Assembly: GCA_030613285.1 (NCBI GenBank)
Contig: JAUWME010000124.1
Span: 1 to 6,977, forward strand
Length of the DNA: 6,977 nucleotides
Source of the DNA: Candidatus Zymogenus sp.
GTDB taxonomy: Bacteria > Desulfobacterota > Zymogenia > Zymogenales > Zymogenaceae
Reading direction: 5' to 3'
Numbering within the stretch: the first letter of the stretch is position 1; the number at the start of each line of letters is the position of its first letter. The notes beneath the pieces are model-generated. The model ran no database searches and was not told where the DNA came from. It worked only from the letters and a program-made list of their open reading frames with translations. The position numbers and the translations under genes are program-made. This document shows, one piece after another, positions 4,855 through 6,977 of the stretch.

Positions 4855-5604
4855 TCAGATAGCGCCGATTCTTCTAAAGAAGCTATTGACTTCGTCGGAA
4901 TAACCGCCATCTTCATTGTGAACAATTAGAGGTTCCATTATTGTTGGCGATTGTATTGAGATTTCAATTTCCCCAAGAATCGATTCTACCATTACGGCTT
5001 TTGACTCCAAATGCCTCTTTGAATGAACAAACCTCCCACGTTTTATTGAAAATCCTCCATCGAAAAGGAGGTCTGTGAGATATTGGTATTTGTTGGCAGG
5101 AAAAATTGTGGAGAGGCTACCTTCCCTTTTTAAGACCACCGCCGATGCTTCAATGACGTCTTTGATGCCTCCTGCTATCTCGTGTTTGGCAATGGCCACC
5201 CCCGAATTTTGGCTGACTCTTCCTTCGTCTTCTAAATAGTATGGTGGGTTGGAAACGGCTGTAGTGAAAGTCGATGTCCCAAAACAATCACCGACTCTCC
5301 TGAAATCCCCAAGGTGGCTCTCCACCCTATTGTCAAGACCATTCGATTGAATATTTTTCAAAGACGCTTCATAAAGTTCCTTCTGGATTTCAATCCCTGA
5401 AATAACTGCATCGGTAAATATCGAGGCCAAAACCAAACCAATGACCCCCACACCTGATCCAAAATCTATCACTCTTTCTCCTTTGCCCAACTGGACAAAA
5501 AATCCCAAGAGAATAGGATCAAGGGTATATCGGTATCCCGCATCGGGCTGATCTACAACGAGGTGAGTTAGCTCAACCCCCTCAAATTCAGACTTTTCCA
5601 GCAT
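4855..5604 (-). CDS. TrmN6-like tRNA1(Val) adenine-N6 methyltransferase
   Basis: 249 residues from ATG 5604. It is a class I SAM-dependent methyltransferase: GYRYTLDPILLG near the N-terminus is the family opening, VIDFGSGVGVIGLVLA is the SAM-binding motif I, GIEIQKELYEASLKN is motif II with its acidic residue, and VSNPPYYLED is the catalytic NPPY motif of adenine-N6 enzymes. The E. coli relative TrmN6 (YfiC) methylates A37 of tRNA1(Val). Other members modify other targets, so the substrate is inferred. The frame is open up to a TTG at 5652, which would give 265 residues and overlap the DUF1015 stop by 8 nt. I prefer ATG 5604 because family similarity begins after it and the extra residues look unconserved; neither start has a clear ribosome site. 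It is tightly linked to DUF1015 and followed by a 268-bp gap. Confidence 0.85.
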   Translation of the reverse strand: MLEKSEFEGVELTHLVVDQPDAGYRYTLDPILLGFFVQLGKGERVIDFGSGVGVIGLVLASIFTDAVISGIEIQKELYEASLKNIQSNGLDNRVESHLGDFRRVGDCFGTSTFTTAVSNPPYYLEDEGRVSQNSGVAIAKHEIAGGIKDVIEASAVVLKREGSLSTIFPANKYQYLTDLLFDGGFSIKRGRFVHSKRHLESKAVMVESILGEIEISIQSPTIMEPLIVHNEDGGYSDEVNSFFRRIGAI

Positions 5605-5644
5605 GACTGTGTTTCTTTTAAGTGGATAATTGAGGCCTTCCAAG

Positions 5645-6937
5645 CTAATCAATTAGCCTGTAAAGGAGAAGGCCTGAGGAGACCTTCGGATAGAAATATG
5701 TACTTTTCTGTGGCATCCGCTCCCCCACAAGGGAAACTTCTCGAACCTCCTCAATCTTTGTGGGATTAATAAGAAAGGCCGCCTTTTTAGCATCGCCTGA
5801 CATCTTAATCGCCTCGGCGCCATCTTTTGTGTAAACAATATCAGGGTCATCAATTCCCATAATCCCCTCAACAATTACGCTTCTAAGAATCGTAACATCA
5901 AGGTCTTTTACAAGCTCGTGCATCGACGATGGGAAATATTTCCGGACAGATTCAATATCCATAAGTTTAAGGATATAGAAATTATCATCTCCAAGAGAGC
6001 AACCGATACTCCCCTTGCCCATGACCTCAACGCGACCCAAATATTCCGATGCCCCCTCCCCAGCACTATGACTATCTATCTTCTCCACTGCAAAATAGCG
6101 GCCGACCTCCTCAATAAATTTCTTGTCATCAAAATTATCTGGGAGTGTAATCACCCTGTGGCTTGGAAGGATTGTGATGCCCTCACCCTCCATGGGACAG
6201 AAATACATCATGACGTAGTTCAGCGAATCAGGCATATTTCCATCCTTCACCATTTCTTCTTTTATAGCCAATGCCGTCTCGTACCGATGATGTCCATCGG
6301 CCACAAAGATATTCTTTTCTTCAAGAGCCTTTGCGAGTGATTGGTGTATCTCAGCATCATCGCAAATTGTAAAAACGTGCTCAACCTCATCCTCGTCTTT
6401 GTATCTTGCAAGCTCCCTGTCGGTCGTGAGCTTCTTTATGAGGCTTTTGGTTTTGCCACTCTCATCGGAAAAGAGAGAAAAGATAAAGCTCAAAGAAAAA
6501 CCTGTGGTCTTTGCCAGCATCTGACGGTCAGCCTTTGGCTTTTTGTTCGTCCTCTCGTGGGGGAAAACCCCCTTCTCTCCCCAATTGGAAAGTTCCACCA
6601 ACGCAACAAAGCCCCTCCTTGTAACGACATCCCCCGACTGGTTTTCAAAGATTTGGGAGTAACCGTAAATTGAGTCCTTACCCTCGTGGACAAGGACTCC
6701 CTTCTTTAACCAGAGGGAGATGAAATCCCTTGCACGGGTATATTGGTTTTGCCCATCGGTGTCTTCGGGGAACTGTTTCCCAAGAATCAGGCGTATTACA
6801 TTATATGGGCTGAGATCGTAGTAGTGCTCCTTTTGAGCTTCTGAGATAACATCATATGGCGGCGCCACAAGGCTGGCCGCATTTTTCAAAAGTTTATCTT
6901 CATATCGAACTGCGCGAAATGGTTTGATAACTGCCAA
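5645..6937 (-). CDS. DUF1015 family protein (PF06245-like)
   Basis: 430 residues, full length for DUF1015. The start MAVIKPFRAVRY, the segment LVAPPYDVIS (about 23-32), SPYNVIRLILG, FPHERT and the central IFVADGHHRYETAL are the recognisable conserved blocks. The function is not established. The DGHHRYxxA motif resembles the GxHRYxA motif of the ParB/sulfiredoxin fold, some members of which are nucleotide-dependent kinases such as the archaeal free-serine kinase SerK. A small-molecule kinase role is therefore an inference only. There is no signal peptide or membrane segment, so it is probably cytoplasmic. The start codon is TTG 6937, supported by AGGGGAGG 8 nt upstream and by the family's usual MA.IKPF beginning. 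The frame stays open upstream to the window end, so a longer product cannot be excluded. It overlaps or abuts the methyltransferase gene. Confidence 0.9.
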   Translation of the reverse strand: MAVIKPFRAVRYEDKLLKNAASLVAPPYDVISEAQKEHYYDLSPYNVIRLILGKQFPEDTDGQNQYTRARDFISLWLKKGVLVHEGKDSIYGYSQIFENQSGDVVTRRGFVALVELSNWGEKGVFPHERTNKKPKADRQMLAKTTGFSLSFIFSLFSDESGKTKSLIKKLTTDRELARYKDEDEVEHVFTICDDAEIHQSLAKALEEKNIFVADGHHRYETALAIKEEMVKDGNMPDSLNYVMMYFCPMEGEGITILPSHRVITLPDNFDDKKFIEEVGRYFAVEKIDSHSAGEGASEYLGRVEVMGKGSIGCSLGDDNFYILKLMDIESVRKYFPSSMHELVKDLDVTILRSVIVEGIMGIDDPDIVYTKDGAEAIKMSGDAKKAAFLINPTKIEEVREVSLVGERMPQKSTYFYPKVSSGLLLYRLID

Positions 6938-6945
6938 GGGTTTAA

Positions 6946-6953
6946 CCTCCCCT
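6946..6953 (-). promoter_or_regulatory. Ribosome binding site deciding the TTG start of the DUF1015 gene
   Basis: AGGGGAGG lies 8 nt before TTG 6937 on the minus strand. It supports this non-ATG start over any in-frame codon further up. Upstream in another frame the 40 nt to the window edge could be read as the last codons of a preceding gene (ending MLLNP then TAG at 6954-6952), but that is too short to assign. Confidence 0.7.
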
Positions 6954-6977
6954 ATGGATTTAACAACATTGCTTTTT

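Noticed and set aside
5653..5874. Minus-strand 73-codon frame inside the DUF1015 gene
   Set aside because: Out-of-frame Arg-rich shadow of a conserved coding region.

Overview
The window is a stretch of bacterial chromosome, AT-rich to about 40% GC by eye, in which every supportable gene lies on the minus strand. Read in transcription order (high to low coordinates) it holds: a DUF1015 protein, a TrmN6-like tRNA adenine methyltransferase, RpoN (sigma-54), a long-form ribosome hibernation factor, the PtsN/EIIA-Ntr phosphotransfer protein, a broken HPr kinase (HprK) remnant, RapZ/YvcJ, a mannose-family PTS EIIA domain, and the first 18 codons of a mannose-family EIIB cut off by the window edge. 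The order rpoN-hpf-ptsN-hprK-rapZ-EIIA(man)-EIIB(man) is typical of the former Deltaproteobacteria (Desulfobacterota, Myxococcota and relatives) and some neighbouring phyla. I cannot name the species. The lptA/lptB genes that commonly precede rpoN are not here.

Region 4855-6937: DUF1015 and the methyltransferase overlap or nearly touch and look like one transcriptional unit. Region 4587-4854 is a 268-bp non-coding gap holding a good sigma-70-type promoter for rpoN (TTGACA, 17 bp, TTTAAT, with an extended -10 TG). Directly upstream of it are four tandem copies of a 12-bp unit. Region 2107-4586 (rpoN, hpf, ptsN) is compact, with gaps of 17-30 nt.

Region 1345-2106 is the odd part. Between ptsN and rapZ, where a HprK gene of about 310 codons would be expected, there are only about 760 bp. 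They consist of a G-rich spacer (on the transcribed strand) with 9-bp repeats, followed by a kinase-domain-only hprK reading frame. That frame carries two in-frame TAA codons, a lysine-rich insertion and a lost PVxPGRN-type loop, yet recognisable HprK similarity continues in the same frame after the stops. The last codons of this remnant overlap the rapZ start, which has no Shine-Dalgarno of its own.

Taken together the operon links nitrogen/stress sigma factor, ribosome hibernation and a regulatory PTS (PtsN, EIIA/EIIB-man, RapZ). HprK would normally add Ser-phosphorylation of HPr to this circuit, and here that arm appears damaged or rebuilt. I found no complete new system. The best candidates for novelty are the decaying or split hprK and the repeat array at the rpoN promoter.
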